64,000 nucleotides of DNA from Burhinus oedicnemus (Eukaryota > Chordata > Aves > Charadriiformes > Burhinidae). The notes below the pieces were generated by a model. It did no database searches. It was given only the letters and a program-made list of their open reading frames with translations, and had not been told where the DNA came from. The translations under genes and the position numbers were made by a program. Positions 25,301 to 35,550 of the stretch are shown in pieces. The stretch's first letter is position 1; every line of letters begins with the position of its first letter. The DNA is taken from NCBI GenBank assembly GCA_008921705.1, contig VFFE01006594.1, positions 1,015,835 through 1,079,834 on the forward strand, in the 5' to 3' direction.

Positions 25301-28300
25301 TTCATGCTGTCTGTGAGAAGTAAATCCAAAAGGGACTCAAACCAGTTTTCTTTTCATATGTCTGTCAGGTTCATGCACTCTTCTTCCTTCCCTCTTTATA
25401 TGTTTGCATCTCTCTAAGTTTATAAAACGTAGGGATTATTGTTCCCATCTGAAGTGGGGAAAAAACCTAAATAGCTAATGCATTTTAAATGTTTAAAAAA
25501 GTGGAGAGATCTAACTGTCTACGCTCTATTTTTAGTTAAGTAGTCTGTCCTCAGGGCTGTATTTAGTCTTACGATGCTTGCACCTTGAGACTCAGCTGGA
25601 GGCAATACTCTCTCAGCTTCAAGTTTAACTTGTCCTCATCATAGTGCCCAAACAAAATCAAGATACAGAAGTTTGGGATGAATAGTGAGATAATTAATGC
25701 TGGATGACACACTAGTAAAAACCACCTTAGTGTTTGCAGTTTTAGCTGAAGGAGTTTTGGTAAGAATTGCCTAGCTCCAGACAATACTCCTAAAATACGA
25801 GTTTTTAGGAATGTGTGAAGAAGATGAAGCTCTTGCACAGGAATATAGAGGGGCTTGCAGAGAAAGTGCTTTATTTTGAGCAAGAGAAGAATGCAGGGAA
25901 TCTGGTAAAACGGTTTGGCAATTTTCAGTGATACTGCAACATTGGTTGGAAGGACTGTAAGTAGTATCAAAGTTTGTGTAGTTTTAAATATTTCTCCTAT
26001 GCACTAGTAGGCATAACTGGCTTCCATGCAAAATTGTACAAGTATTTGCAAAGAATAAGTTGATTTAACTGGTTCTTCCCAAGCCCTTAGTAACACTGAC
26101 GTATAGCAAAGGGTTTTACCAAACCTGACAGTTTGATACAATACAGTTCCTACAATAGAAAAAGTAGGAAAGAGATTTTGTGTATGTTGTCTTTGTTTCT
26201 CTTAAAGGCAGTATTAGACTGACATGTCAGTTATGAGTGTGAACTAGTGAACTCTTATAAATATTTATTTTCTCTTTGTTACTTATTTCTTTTAGTGTTC
26301 TTCCACAATGCATTACCTTTTGTAGGGTTTGGATTTTTGGATAACGCAATTATGATTGCTGCGGTAAGTTCATTATTTAATTCCTTGATCACATCAGCAT
26401 GATTCTTCTTGTTGAAGTAGTAAATGAGTAAATGAGAGCTTCAGGAAGACTCTGTTCTCTCTGTATCAACTCACTGATTTCTATTTTAATTTTTCTTTTT
26501 TAAAGAAAGTGCCCATGCTCTATTGAGCCTTTGCAGAATCAAAGGAGTGTTGTTTCTTCTGAAGGCCAGTAGTGTAACTAATTTTACTGAATTGAGAAGA
26601 GGCTTGTGCTTTTTTTTCCTATTCTAATTTGTGCTGCAAGACACATTTATGATCATGTAGTCAATACTTTTTTTTTTTGTACCGACTGATGATAATGTGA
26701 TTATAATGTGTTGATGAATAGGTCTTCAGGGTTTTTACTAATGCGTTCCTTTGTTCCGAGTGATGCAGGCAATGTTAGTGCTGATGCTGAGTTGTACTAA
26801 TGTAGACTGGCATTTCTGAGTAACACTCTTGAGATACTTTCCTGTTCATTTGGAAGATGAAACGGGCTAATAGAACAGGAAGATGGATAAGGCCAATAAT
26901 ACTGTTCCTTGTGTAGGATTACCATTGACAGTGTGATTTTTAATTGTGATATAATACAGGTGGAAACGGATCATAGGACCCACTACGTCTCTAGTCTTGC
27001 TTCTGCTCAGGACCTTTTCAAGGTCTCTAGTCTAACCTCTTGCTCAAAGCAGGGTCAGCTCTAATGTCAGACCAAGTTTTTCATGATTTTATCCTGTGGT
27101 TGTTGAAAAGCTTTAAGGGAAGAGACTGCATAACCTCTCTGGACAACGTGTTCCAATGCTTGACTCTCCTCACAGTGGAAAACATTTTCTTATAACTGGA
27201 ACATGTCTGGTTTTGATTCATGCCCCTTGGCTCTCATCCTTGGGCTGCACACTGCTGTTTCATCGTGCAGTTCAGTGTAATTTTATGTTTCAACTGAAAA
27301 AGTAAGGAGCTACGATACTGTGTTTTATTTGTTTGCTCAGTATTTGTAGAAGTCTGCATTCAGAGCTGTACATTTAGCTAAAAATTACAGTGGGGAAAAT
27401 GGTAGCAGAGATAGGGACTATGGTTTTGTCCATTAGGTGGCCATTATGAAGCAATATAAAATATTAAAAGAAGAATATTATCAGAAGTAGGCTCTTGTCT
27501 TAGGGGGAAATACGTATGCCAGGAGGGTAAGAGCTGTGCAGATCTAGTAGAAGTAATGTCCATGTTTTCAATTATAAGATAAGCAAGCAGCAAGCAATAC
27601 TTTTGTCAGTTGAATCAATATCATCTATTTTAACTCCAAATCTTTCAAATAATGAGAAAACTCTTATTTTTCAGGGAACCCAAATAGAATTGTCAATTGG
27701 AGTTGTCCTAGGAATTTCTACTATGGCAGGCAAGTTATAAAAATGTAATATGTGTAGACTAATATGGCAAATTCCTATATTTTAGGCTAAAAGTGGGCCA
27801 CAGGGCTGGAAATGGCTCTTCCTTTGTCTTGCAGCTGCCTTTCCTAATGAAGAAACAACCTGTGGTTAAAGCAAAGACATCTTCCATTTGCAGAAATGGA
27901 ATTTCAGTTCAAATAGCTTTTGAAATGCTTTTTGTTGGCTTTAATCTAAATGTTCAAATCCTGGGTCACATAGGAAAGTGTATTTGCATTTCTGTGATGG
28001 AACTGCTCTAAATTCCCTAGGGTCTGATATTTATGTATATGTCTATATGTGTTTGTAAGTTGCTGTTTGCTTGCAGCGCTAAGTGAAGATCAGTGTTGGT
28101 GTCCTTTTACTGTGTTGGCCAGTGTTCTTGGTGGCTTCTCTGCCTCTGTGTGATACCATGGGAAGGCACAGCAGCAGCCCTGCTCCTGCACTGGGCCAAA
28201 ACTGATAAGCTCTGCTCAACAGCTTTGGTGCCTCTGCAATGTCAGAGGAAAAAAAAAAAAAAAACCTGCTCATGGATCCACCAACTGCAGGTGCAGCATT

Positions 28301-31300
28301 GCTCGACAGCACACAGATAGCTTAAATGAAAATGTATACAGCCGAGCAAGTTAATCATTTGAAGTTTGCAGCCCTGTTGCAATGCGAGACAGTCACAAGC
28401 AAGCTTATCTCAGTAAGACCTGCTGTATTTCAAATGTGTATCTTTATTCAATCATACGCATTTATTCCTAAACTGACACAGTTCATAGATACGTTGAAAT
28501 GTTTACATATGTGAGTCATGGCTCCTTCTATTTCCGGTGCTTCTGTGCCTCTTCAGGCACTGGAAGGCCTTGCTTGGTGTCCAGTGTTAGCTGTATGAAA
28601 CCAGCAACACGCATGGCCATTTTTAACTCTGATCTGAAAAGCTGTTACAATGATTTCCAGCTGTCAGTGTTGTCTTTTTGTATTTGTCGTTTTTTTTGTT
28701 TATATGAGAAAAACAGTTGCACTTCCTATTTTTGTTAGTCCACTGCTGTTATTACATACTGTAATAAGGTCAGAAGAAAAACTCTAAAATAAAAGAAACT
28801 TACTTCTTGTCTTTTATGCTATATATACTGAGAAGAGTGAGGGTCACTGGGGGGAGGAGGGAGGCAAGCTGATTGGTTTTGTTTGTAATTAAAATGACAC
28901 TCTGCCTTCTTCTCCACTTTTCTTCCCTCTTCATCCCTCTAGCTGCTGCTTTGGGAAACCTTGTTTCAGATTTAGCTGGATTGGGGTATGTCTGAACTTG
29001 TATTAAGAATATTTTTTTTTTTCCTCTTGCGAACACTACTGATGCTGCTGAACTAAAACATATAAACTACTGAAATTGCTTTATTTTTTTTCCTAGCTCT
29101 TGAATTTTGCTTCAGTAAATGACATGACTGTAGAAACGTATTCTGTCCTTGCTAAGAGAACGTTGGAATAGTAGGTGGTTCTTGTTGAGGTTAAAACTGC
29201 AATGCCATAGTCCTGAAACAGAATAACTCACCTGCTATTACAGTATTATATATTTTAAGTAAGAAAATTGGGATTGGCGTTTAACCTGATTCAATGTAGT
29301 CAATAGGTAGTGCTTGCTTTTAAGGAACTATTAGAGTTCTTTTCTACAAAAAGTGTGTTCACTGAAATACAAAATGGAAAAAAAACATTTTTTGTGATAT
29401 ATCGCTGTGACAGAGTATACCTAATATACCTCCTCAGATTGTTATGCCTACATCTGAAGACATTTCCTTCTCCTCAGATAAAACAACTATATATCTGAAA
29501 TGTCTTCAGATCTAGGCATACCTATTTCTGATATAAACAGATGCAGCTGACTTTTTTATTTTTTAAAGAAAACTTCTCAGTAATTGGTGCAAGTAAAGCT
29601 GTCTGTTATGCCTCTTTTTTCCCACTTCCCCTCTAACTTTTTTTGCTGAAAAAAGCAATGCTTATTACTAACTAGTGTGTGTATGTGTAGCCTTTCCTCC
29701 AGCAAAGGTTACTTACAAGCTCTGCAAAAATACAATGATATTCACACCAGTAGTGTCTTGCTGCATGAAGTTTTTCTGGAAATACTGCATATTAAATCAT
29801 TAAGAAAATGAGTTAATTTACATTGCAAAATATGACCATCAGAAGTCTGAACGCTTTCCCATATATACCTCTCAATGGCTTTATCAGTATGCTGAAGGAA
29901 AAGCTACTCATTTTAAGTTCAGTGGTTCAAATATTTCAAAATCCTCACTAGAAGATACTGTCAGATCCAAAATCACTTGTTCTTGTTTTCTTGTTCTCCC
30001 AGTCTTGCAGGTTATGTAGAAGCTTTAGCTTCACGACTGGGCCTGTCAATCCCTGATCTGACACCCAAACAAGCTGATATGTGGCAAACACGTCTCAGTG
30101 CACACTTGGTGAGTATCCTGTGGGTAGCCGCTGTTTGCGTGGAGCTTTTTTTTGTTTAAACTAATATGTGATAAATCCTTTGTGTCACTTTTGTCATTAA
30201 ATACTTAACAACCACCAACATTTTGCACATTTCCTGGAAGGTTTAGTAGTGAGCCTGTGTCAGAGAGCATCATGAGACTGGATTGTTTTGGGCTTGGGTG
30301 GTTTTTTGTATGCAACAAGCCACAAGTGTCTAGCAACATGGATAGTCTCTGCAATGACTTCATGTATGCTGTGCAGATACCTGGGTTGAGCTCTGGCTAC
30401 TGTGATAAGATAGTTTATTTGAAAGTTGTGACCCATTAGTAGTTTACTCCTATACATTCTTTGTCAAGTGCTTGCTATTCGTATACCTGTACCAGTATGT
30501 ATTAATTTCTAATATTCTATAATTAGCTTGAATATGAAATTAGCTTTCCCCTGGGTAAACTTTCAGCATTTGAGTAATGTTCACTGCCTGGGTTTACAGT
30601 TACAGGATGCTCCTCTTGCAGATTCATTTTCAGGATGATTACTTTCTTAACATTTAAACATTTGAAGCAGTCCCTCTTCAGCAATGAGAGTGTTAGTTTA
30701 TTTTGATGAAAGAAATAGATTATAAGAAACTGAGTAAAGAAACAGATATTTCTTTCACTTTGCCAGAATGAACCTTCATGGAGAAAAATATCTTTGCAGA
30801 TTTAAGGGAAGAGAAATAACACTTGTTGAGGAGAAGTTGGGGGGGTGAAATTGTGCTTTTAGCAGTGATAGATCAAAGCACTGAGCAGAGAAGAATTGGC
30901 ATGTTGTTGGTGGGCTGCCCTCTAGTCTGTCCAACATAAGAGGCTTCTTGGTGGAAGCTGAATGTGGCAAAAGCCCGTCGTTGCACTGCAGTTCGTTCAC
31001 GGCACTTTTCTGTGGGAAGACTTCTGAGCATATTCACCTGTATGCTAGCATTTTTTCTTTTTTACCCACTGTCAAGTTTCTCAACCCTATCCATCTACTG
31101 CTGTTGATGTGGTTTGGATGTTGCCTGTCGTCTTTCCTCTCCTCTTGACTTTTACGTCTAGGTCAATTGTGAAATGTTTTCCAAAATTATTTTCTTTTCT
31201 TTGCCTTTCTTTGCAAGGAATTCCTTATTCCTGACTTTGATAATTTGCATTACCAGATACATTTATAATTGCACCTAAAATGTGTGCGGGTTTGTTTCTC

Positions 31301-31712
31301 CTTCCCTGTCTTCCTGGCCATCCTACTAATCCTTTGAATCTCTGTCGCCTCCCCTAACACCTGTGAAGCTCTTCATGGGTCATTCCCCTCCTCCTTGTTC
31401 AGAATTGTCTTTTATCACAGCACACGCTGTTTCTAACCTTGTCACATCTGTCTCTCTCTCATAGATTGTGTTTCTAGTCTGCATGCTAAGAAAAACGTGA
31501 CTCCCAACCGAAACTAGAACAAAGGGTTTATTTTCCAGGTTGTGTTGGTACTACAGAGCAAATGAATAACAACTCATTGGTCAGTGAGAAACTTAATTTT
31601 TTCCCCCTTTCTCCAGGGTAAAGCTATTGGAGTGACCATTGGCTGCATTTTAGGAATGTTTCCTTTGTTGTTCTTTGGCGATGAGGAAGAAAAACTGGAA
31701 GAAAAAAATTAA
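963..31712 (+). CDS. TMEM65: TMEM65, transmembrane protein 65, complete spliced gene (7 coding exons)
   Basis: The coding sequence joins 963-1311, 24275-24319, 26296-26363, 27675-27729, 28943-28985, 30003-30108 and 31617-31712. This gives 762 nt, or 253 residues plus TAA, slightly longer than the roughly 240-residue mammalian protein. Residues 1 to about 65 are rich in Arg, Ala, Leu and Gly with almost no acidic residues, as in a mitochondrial presequence. The block [20 protein letters not shown] and the following HSTERSCLL motif mark the family. Predicted membrane segments are at about 132-154, 160-182 and 225-242, followed by an acidic-lysine tail. Family knowledge: an inner mitochondrial membrane protein required for Na+-dependent mitochondrial Ca2+ efflux, also reported with connexin 43 at cardiac intercalated discs. 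The ATG has a weak Kozak context (C at -3, T at +4) but matches the family start. No frame break is seen. Confidence 0.97.
4397..4633 (+). other. Candidate in-frame cassette exon in TMEM65 intron 1
   Basis: A GC-rich island in AT-rich intron is bounded by a pyrimidine-rich acceptor (CTTCTGTGCCCTAACAG ending at 4396) and a donor (CCTCAG|GTAGGT, 4634). It is 237 nt long (79 codons). Its open frame is the one required after exon 1: exon 1 contributes G, completing GAC here, and the terminal G here joins exon 2 AA. Both boundaries are phase 1, so inclusion would add 79 residues without a stop between residue 116 and the first membrane segment. The insert would contain six cysteines, including CCNC near its end. 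The first in-frame stop (TGA 4639) lies just past the donor. Two further TAG|GTGAGT donors follow at 4638 and 4668. No family is recognised, so it may be a chance frame or an exapted repeat. Confidence 0.35.
6028..6148. repeat. AT-rich (TA/TATG) microsatellite
   Basis: Imperfect alternating TA, ATATAC and TATGTG units with internal dyad symmetry. Open frames on both strands here are products of the repeat. Confidence 0.85.
9281..9333. repeat. A-rich tract with CCC/CCCC interruptions
   Basis: Poly-A broken by ACCCA and AACCCC units and AAAC repeats. It is low complexity, similar to tracts near 23.5 and 32.8 kb in this window. Confidence 0.8.
12323..12379. other. Assembly gap flanked by poly-C and poly-G
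   Basis: A run of 17 C (12323-12339) and TT is followed by 20 N (12342-12361) and then 18 G (12362-12379). The N block of exactly 20 is likely a placeholder of unknown true length. Frames read across it are meaningless. Short duplications (GTGGGATAAAA twice, GGATGAGCT twice) follow within 60 bases. Confidence 0.97.
16244..17262 (-). mobile_element. CR1 non-LTR retrotransposon, 5'-truncated, long open RT frame
   Basis: The 3' end is at the low coordinate (ATTCTAC-like end near 16245) and the element reads toward it from about 17262, so roughly 1 kb of the 3' part is present. A single uninterrupted 311-codon frame (17263-16328, minus) covers the distal reverse transcriptase and C-terminal region of ORF2. 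It shows [11 protein letters not shown], the catalytic box as FTDDTKLGG (usually FADD), [20 protein letters not shown] and [13 protein letters not shown]. No stop or frameshift in about 930 bp indicates a recent insertion. The upstream RT core, endonuclease and ORF1 are missing, so it cannot move by itself. It is most similar by eye to the copy at 51.1-51.56 kb. Confidence 0.95.
18398..18500 (-). mobile_element. CR1 3'-end fragment
   Basis: The plus strand reads AATCACGGAATTTTCAGAG, then TTGGAAGGGACCTCTAGAGA and TCATCTAGTCCAACTCCC. This is the reverse complement of the conserved CR1 3' end that precedes the ATTCTRTG tail. Only about 100 bp remains. Confidence 0.85.
21155..21230 (+). mobile_element. 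Short, old CR1 3'-end fragment
   Basis: GACAAGGTCCTGAGCAACCT, then CCTGCTTTGAGCAGGGTGGG and ACTAGATGCCCTTTCCAG match the terminal region of CR1 in plus orientation. The 8-bp tail repeat is no longer visible. Confidence 0.75.
23496..23551. repeat. A/C-rich low-complexity tract
   Basis: AAAAAC repeats pass into ACCCCC, AATCCCCCC and AAACC units. It resembles the tracts at 9281 and 32758. Confidence 0.75.
24275..24319 (+). CDS. TMEM65: TMEM65 coding exon 2 (45-nt microexon)
   Basis: Acceptor TTCTCTAG|AAAAG and donor CATG|GTAAAA. Encodes residues 117-131 ([15 protein letters not shown]; the first base of codon 117 comes from exon 1). The length is a multiple of 3 and both boundaries are phase 1, so skipping would keep the frame. 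Confidence 0.94.
24320..26295 (+). other. TMEM65 intron 2
   Basis: GT-AG intron (GTAAAA...TTTTAG). It holds a T/G-rich low-complexity block at 24863-24961. Nothing else is recognised. Confidence 0.9.
24863..24961. repeat. T/G-rich low-complexity block (GTT/GTTT units)
   Basis: Degenerate GTT, TTGCTG and GTTT repeats with runs of G and T. It creates spurious open frames on both strands. Confidence 0.85.
26296..26363 (+). CDS. TMEM65: TMEM65 coding exon 3
   Basis: Acceptor TTCTTTTAG|TGTTC and donor GCTGCG|GTAAGT. Encodes residues 132-154 ([20 protein letters not shown] then IAA), the first membrane segment. Starts in phase 1 and ends in phase 0. Confidence 0.96.
26364..27674 (+). other. TMEM65 intron 3
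   Basis: GT-AG intron (GTAAGT...TTTTCAG). Contains an old minus-strand CR1 3' fragment (about 26969-27255). The rest is unremarkable. Confidence 0.9.
26969..27255 (-). mobile_element. Old CR1 3' fragment
   Basis: Diverged reverse complement of the CR1 terminal region. Diagnostic blocks on the plus strand are ATCATAGGACC near 26970, CTAGTCTAACCTCTTGCTCA, CTCTGGACAACGTGTTCCAA and GTGGAAAACATTTTCTTATA. Divergence and small indels suggest an ancient copy. Confidence 0.8.
27675..27729 (+). CDS. TMEM65: TMEM65 coding exon 4, with GC donor
   Basis: Acceptor TTTTCAG|GGAACC. Encodes residues 155-172 ([18 protein letters not shown]) plus one base, covering most of the second membrane segment. The donor is ATGGCAG|GCAAGT. 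Only this junction restores the conserved MAAAALGN stretch with exon 5, so the intron starts with GC rather than GT. Confidence 0.94.
27730..28942 (+). other. TMEM65 intron 4, GC-AG type
   Basis: Starts GCAAGT and ends TCATCCCTCTAG. Apart from the C at position 2, the donor is a perfect match to the U1 consensus, as is typical of GC-AG introns. No repeats beyond a poly-A run near 28250. Confidence 0.9.
28943..28985 (+). CDS. TMEM65: TMEM65 coding exon 5 (43-nt microexon)
   Basis: Acceptor CCCTCTAG|CTGCTG and donor TTGGG|GTATGT. Completes residue 173 and encodes [14 protein letters not shown] and the first two bases of the next Gly. This is the end of the second membrane segment. Confidence 0.95.
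28986..30002 (+). other. TMEM65 intron 5
   Basis: GT-AG intron (GTATGT...CTCCCAG). A second AG (TCTTGCAG) lies 8 bases inside exon 6, but using it would break the frame. Nothing else is recognised. Confidence 0.9.
30003..30108 (+). CDS. TMEM65: TMEM65 coding exon 6
   Basis: Acceptor TTCTCCCAG|TCTTGCAG and donor CACTTG|GTGAGT. Encodes [20 protein letters not shown] then [15 protein letters not shown], the loop between membrane segments 2 and 3, ending at residue 222 in phase 0. Confidence 0.96.
30109..31616 (+). other. TMEM65 intron 6
   Basis: GT-AG intron (GTGAGT...TTTCTCCAG). No repeat or gene seen inside. Confidence 0.9.
31617..31712 (+). CDS. TMEM65: TMEM65 coding exon 7 with stop
   Basis: Acceptor CTCCAG|GGTAAA. 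Encodes [20 protein letters not shown] (third membrane segment) followed by [11 protein letters not shown] and TAA at 31710-31712. The charged C-terminal tail is typical of the family. Confidence 0.97.
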   Translation, partial: GKAIGVTIGCILGMFPLLFFGDEEEKLEEKN

Positions 31713-32757
31713 CCTTTTTACAAGACGTATACAAATGTAAACTACTGTACCTCAATTATTCAATTATGCTGTCAACATTTAGGAATTAACAGACAGTAAA
31801 AAATGTATAGACTTGGGAACAAAACCTTCAGCATGTCGTTTTATGGAAACACTAATTTATTGTGGCTTTGTTGTGTTCGGTACTTCTTTTTATAAGATAT
31901 CATCTAACTTTTTATTTAATTGTAAATTTTTGAAGTGTTTTCACTTATGGCAACTGATGTTTACCACTTTCCCCTCTGACCTTATTCTTGAATGGATTAT
32001 TACTTTAATAGTCCACCATGGATGACAGTATCACTCTTGAGTTGCATATTAGTTGCTTAACAGTTATAATTGCATGACGAAAAATTCACTGCTGTTCATC
32101 AGGTCCTTCAATGCAGATTATTAAGGAGATCAGTGATGAGTAATTTTGAAGTCCCTCACTTTGCAAGATGACTGGTTGCCCCCTCACCAGCCATCATTTT
32201 GCACTGCCTTTAGATTAGGTATTTCAGTGATCTATGACAGTCTAGTTTGGATTTTTTCTCAATTCTGACTAAGTGTCTCTGAATTGTCTTCTGAGATGAT
32301 CATTTTAATGCTTTGACAAGAAAAGTGTTTCCAGTGTAGGCTCTTCACCAAGTCCGTTTTTTTAGTGGTGTTTTAGCACCTTCAGTATTTCCACGTTCAC
32401 AACTTCTTTTCTCCTTTGTAAAAAATATTTTGAGAATTGAGTTGAGATATCCTTAAATTTGTCTTCCTGAGTTTTTAGTGTGGTATTAAAGAATTCAGAC
32501 CAACTGTTTCAAAACAAAAAACAGCTTTTTTTTTTATTGTTCTGCTTAAAATAAGGTGTGAATAGTTGATTGGATGGATGAGGCCAGGGAACACTTCAGG
32601 GTATGAATGAGTGCCGGCATTTCAAGTTTAGAATGGGTGGCTCAGTTGAAACAAAGTATACCATAAGTCTGGATTAGAGGACCTGATTTGCAGATTATAA
32701 CTTTGTATTTAAGATTAAACCTCTGCTACTTTTTTTTTTTGCTGTGAGACAATTAGT

Positions 32758-32784
32758 AAAAAAAACCCCAAACAACAAAAAAAG
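32758..32784. repeat. A-rich tract with CCCC
   Basis: Poly-A interrupted by ACCCCAAACAAC. Low complexity. Confidence 0.7.
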
Positions 32785-32892
32785 GAGACTTGAGGCCTTT
32801 TTCCTTTTTTGCCTTTTATTTTTGCAGTCTTACTTGGTGTATTATAGCTCTGACAGTGCAGTCACATGTAACTGCTTTTTTATATGATCATG

Positions 32893-32898
32893 AATAAA
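32893..32898 (+). terminator. Candidate polyadenylation signal AATAAA
   Basis: Canonical hexamer about 1.2 kb after the TMEM65 stop. No strong GU-rich element is obvious just downstream, so use is uncertain. Confidence 0.3.
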
Positions 32899-33439
32899 TT
32901 GATGACAACTATTGAATATTCATATTTCAGGATCTGACTTGCCAATAGCATAATGCTAAACTGATAACTGTTGATAAGAGGAGAAGGTTTCTTACCTGTT
33001 TGAATGCCATTTTGAAAAGACACTAAAAAGAAAGGCACAGCCAGGGCACTTTGAAAGTTTTATTGCTGGAATTGTTAGCACTTCTGAAACCTAGAAAGAA
33101 ATGATTAAAAAAAAAAAAAAAGTCCCCTGATGACTTTTATTTGCTAAAAGAAAAGTCTTATTGTAACATGTGTACGTTCTAAAGAGTTCTTTGTTTATCT
33201 CCTGGTCATAAATCTGACTTCTCTGTTCTCATTTCTAGAAGCCCTTTAACAGCAGTACTGAAACTTTGACATCAACCTTTAATGAAGGGGACAGTGTTGT
33301 ATCTGTTTTCTGAAAAGCAGACTTTGTACATTAAACCATGAGAATCTGGACCAAACTGTAAAACTGAAAGAAATCTCAGTCAGGCTTAGAACACAAATGC
33401 AGTGGAGTTTTGGCTTACACTTTCAAAGTTGGAAGCTTT

Positions 33440-33506
33440 ATTTAAAAAAACAACAACAACAAAATCTCCAAGTAAAAAAAAAAAAAAAATCCCACAAAAA
33501 ACAATC
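33440..33506. repeat. A-rich low-complexity tract
   Basis: Poly-A with CAACAACAAC and CCCACAAAAAAC interruptions. Confidence 0.75.
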
Positions 33507-34552
33507 CTGCTTAGAAAATTATGCACTTTCCCCAACAGATTGCTGCTGGTTTACAGTACTTCAGTGATCAGTATTTTTTAGTCATCCACACATTTGTCTT
33601 GCCTTAAACTCTAACTTTTCTTCCTCTGCATGTACTTTTATTTCTGGTATGTTTCTATACAAAGCTGTTAAGTATTTCCCACATGTTCTTTTTTTAAACT
33701 GAAGTACACATCAAAACAATTTTGCATAGCTTTTTTTGTAGCTGTTTTTACAGTAATTCCAACACTGTTTCCCATTATGGTACTTGGATCTTCATTGGAA
33801 TCTGCCATCAGTGGCCAAACCTCTGTGCTTTGCCATCATACCAACTGGAACACTGTTTTCATCACTCTTTTAGAGCTCGTGAGAAGAATCAAAAGGCTGC
33901 GTCAGCTGTCATAGTAGTGTTCATTTTATAATGGCAATAGGAAAGACCATGTACTATTATTAAATAGCTTGTGCATGTAAACTGGGTACATTTTGTTGCT
34001 GTATGTCAAACTATTGTACTGCAACCAATGCTTTTATCGAGAATCAATGAACTAAAATATCTTTAAAGAAATTAATCATGTGTCGTCTTGTTAAACTATT
34101 TAACTGACCACAAAAATGTGGAGGGCAAGTGACACATGGTAAGAAATCTTGGGTGTTTCAGGCTGTTGCCTGATACTGTAATCAAGAATGTGACTTCTGA
34201 GGTTTCAATATTTGACAAACATGATGAAATAACTTGTGATTTGAGAGGAGTAGTGGCTCTGCTGGAGGCTGAGAGAAAGTGCTTGTTGGGGCCAAGCTAC
34301 CACCCTGAGTGCAGTAGGGGTAGCTTGCTTTGCCTGCAGGATCCACTCTTGTGTCGATGTGGTACTGCTTTGTGGGGAAGGGAAGATCTGTGCATGATCT
34401 GTACCCTGTCTCCTTGCAAGGAGCTGGGTTTTTCTGGGGTATATGAATGAAAGTAATCCCTGATGCTCTGATCACAGTTGTTAAAACACTTAACCGAGAA
34501 GATGGAGCGCTAACAAAACAATCCTCTCTTTTCTGTTGTCTTCTCCCTCCTC

Positions 34553-34558
34553 AATAAA
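34553..34558 (+). terminator. Candidate polyadenylation signal AATAAA
   Basis: CTCAATAAAAGG, with a CA-rich stretch about 10-20 bases later and a T-rich element (CCATTTTTTTTATTC) about 55 bases on. This is a plausible cleavage context. Confidence 0.45.
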
Positions 34559-35522
34559 AGGAAAAACAAACACTACAGGCTTATTCAGAAACTTCAGTAT
34601 TGCTCCATTTTTTTTATTCTATCAGGTTGTCCTGTGTTAACAGGAATTTTTCGTGTTAAAGGGCTGGTAGATCTGAAATTGTGTTTCTTTTAAAATGCTG
34701 TCTTTTATTGTAACAAATGTATTTTTGACTGTATGTTATCTCTAGGGACAAAGAACATGCATCTGATAATATGGTTACCCAAATCTTCTTGCCGATATTT
34801 TCTCATTCATGTACTTTTACATAAATTATTTGAATTCAGACAACATATTTTGTATTGTCTTTAATTAAATTGTTGAACTTTCTGTAAACTTTTATACTAC
34901 AGCAAAGCTGTTCTGTGTTTCTTTATTAGACCAGATGCTGGAGGGGAAATGTTAATAATATCCTGTGGGTATTCAGCCTCAGTTATACAAAACAGGAATT
35001 TATTATTTAAATTATAAGCAGGTGGTCCTTTGTCACTGTTGTAGGAGATACCACCGTGGAGTGGTACTTCTGTCTCTTCATGCTTGGAAGAGAGCAAGTT
35101 AAATAATTAAAAAGTTTGCATGGTAAATTGGTGGCATTTGTGATTAATATTAGTCAAAAGTCCACTTGAACTTCTGGAATTACCTGAGTTTTTGTATGCA
35201 AACTACACCTTTTTGAATGTTCCTGGACTTTGGAGCTCTTCACTTTTTTCACTCCCTGGTCAATCCCTTTTGTGGATGTCTGTGCATAAAGAAGTGCTGT
35301 GAGTAAAACATCTGTCCCGGAAGGATGGTCTCATCTCATTTTGACAACCTGTATAGGTTGGCTGTTACTTTATTCTGATTGCATTGTGTAGTAAAACTCT
35401 TCATTAATGTTGTTCAGAGAGTCTATCACACTTCTAGCTGACGTGTTTCCCTCTTCTCTGTTTGATGTTTTACCTGGTCTAGTGACAAGCTGACAGAGCG
35501 GCATATATAAACTAAAGACCTT

Positions 35523-35528
35523 AATAAA
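35523..35528 (+). terminator. Candidate distal polyadenylation signal AATAAA
   Basis: CTTAATAAAGTATTG, the most distal well-formed hexamer before sequence character changes. A TGCTCTGAGAGTC stretch follows within 40 bases. Confidence 0.4.
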
Positions 35529-35550
35529 GTATTGAGGAATTATCATCCTG

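Larger units (their letters stand above)
31713..35550 (+). other. TMEM65: TMEM65 3' UTR (end uncertain)
   Basis: Non-coding, AT-rich sequence after the stop, without CR1 insertions, as expected of a transcribed terminal exon. Polyadenylation hexamers AATAAA occur at 32893, 34553 and 35523, so several 3' ends are possible. The chosen end follows the most distal of these and is an inference. The short frames inside match nothing I know. Confidence 0.5.

Noticed and set aside
30003..30011. Alternative acceptor TCTTGCAG|GTTATG for exon 6
   Set aside because: It would drop 8 bases and break the frame. The upstream CCCAG restores the conserved [11 protein letters not shown].
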